A DNA stretch of 5,622 nt from contig PLXD01000277.1 of the NCBI GenBank assembly GCA_003151295.1, forward strand, positions 1-5,622, written 5' to 3'. The position numbers and the translations under genes were made by a program. A model generated the notes under the pieces. It worked only from the letters and a program-made list of their open reading frames with translations. It made no database searches and was not told where the DNA came from. How positions within the stretch are numbered: position 1 is the stretch's first letter; every line of letters begins with the position of its first letter. Shown here piece after piece: positions 5,498 to 5,622 of the stretch. This DNA is from Chitinophagaceae bacterium (GTDB taxonomy: Bacteria > Bacteroidota > Bacteroidia > Chitinophagales > Chitinophagaceae).

Positions 5498-5622
5498 CTA
5501 CGCCTTTCTGACCACATCGAGCAGTTTCCTGTCCAGTTTGTGACCATGCCAGTCTTCATAGGCCACATCGGTACGGCCGGGATCGAGCACGCCGAAATCG
5601 CCGATGAAATTCCATAAGGCGA
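5498..5622 (-). CDS. C-terminal end of a probable GH5 (cellulase-family) glycoside hydrolase
   Basis: Forty codons are open from the window edge to a TAG stop; the rest of the gene lies outside. The peptide begins ALWNFIGDFGVLD and continues with DVAYEDWHGHKLDR (about residues 18-31), ending LLDVVRKA. This recalls the C-terminal end of bacterial GH5 proteins, where a WALWN-like strand ends the TIM barrel and supplies a substrate-platform Trp, followed by a GHKLDR-like final helix. The match is from memory and rests on a short tail without catalytic residues, so the subfamily and substrate cannot be given. Codon use is GC-rich like the GH2 gene and unlike the adjacent Fic gene. It precedes Fic on the same strand. 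Confidence 0.7.
   Translation of the reverse strand, partial: ALWNFIGDFGVLDPGRTDVAYEDWHGHKLDRKLLDVVRKA

Overview
The window looks like chromosomal DNA of a member of the Bacteroidota, plausibly a polysaccharide-degrading soil type such as the Chitinophagaceae. Three things point there: start codons lack a clear Shine-Dalgarno sequence and are often preceded by A/T-rich DNA; two candidate promoter elements follow the Bacteroidota pattern (TTTG, about 19 bp, TAnnTTTG); and a secreted glycosidase and the tail of a second one lie close together. The genus is an inference, since no rRNA or tRNA is present.

Layout, left to right. (1) Minus strand, cut by the left edge: a divergent member of the GAPDH/erythrose-4-phosphate dehydrogenase family. 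It keeps the catalytic Cys and His but has rebuilt substrate-phosphate and catalytic loops. (2) An AT-rich divergent intergenic region with short repeats. (3) Plus strand: a small NarL/FixJ-like regulator whose receiver domain has lost the phospho-acceptor Asp and whose DNA-recognition helix is also atypical. (4) A 92-bp gap with an imperfect hairpin that overlaps a good candidate promoter. (5) Plus strand: a large secreted glycoside hydrolase family 2 enzyme that most resembles mannosylglycoprotein endo-beta-mannosidases. (6) A strong hairpin terminator between this gene and the convergent next one; it reaches into the 3' end of that gene. (7) Minus strand: a compact, clearly more AT-rich Fic-domain AMP-transferase with an N-terminal inhibitory motif. 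(8) Minus strand, cut by the right edge: the last 40 residues of what looks like a GH5 glycosidase.

The two glycosidases suggest a carbohydrate-degradation neighbourhood (mannose-containing glycans or related beta-glycans), but no SusC/SusD pair, anti-sigma factor or transporter is visible, so a polysaccharide utilisation locus cannot be claimed. The Fic gene looks like an insertion of different base composition between them. I found no CRISPR array, transposase, tRNA, rRNA or clear multi-gene novel system. The most unusual items are the remodelled active site of the GAPDH-like enzyme, the phosphorylation-incompetent regulator, and the terminator that shares sequence with the Fic coding end.
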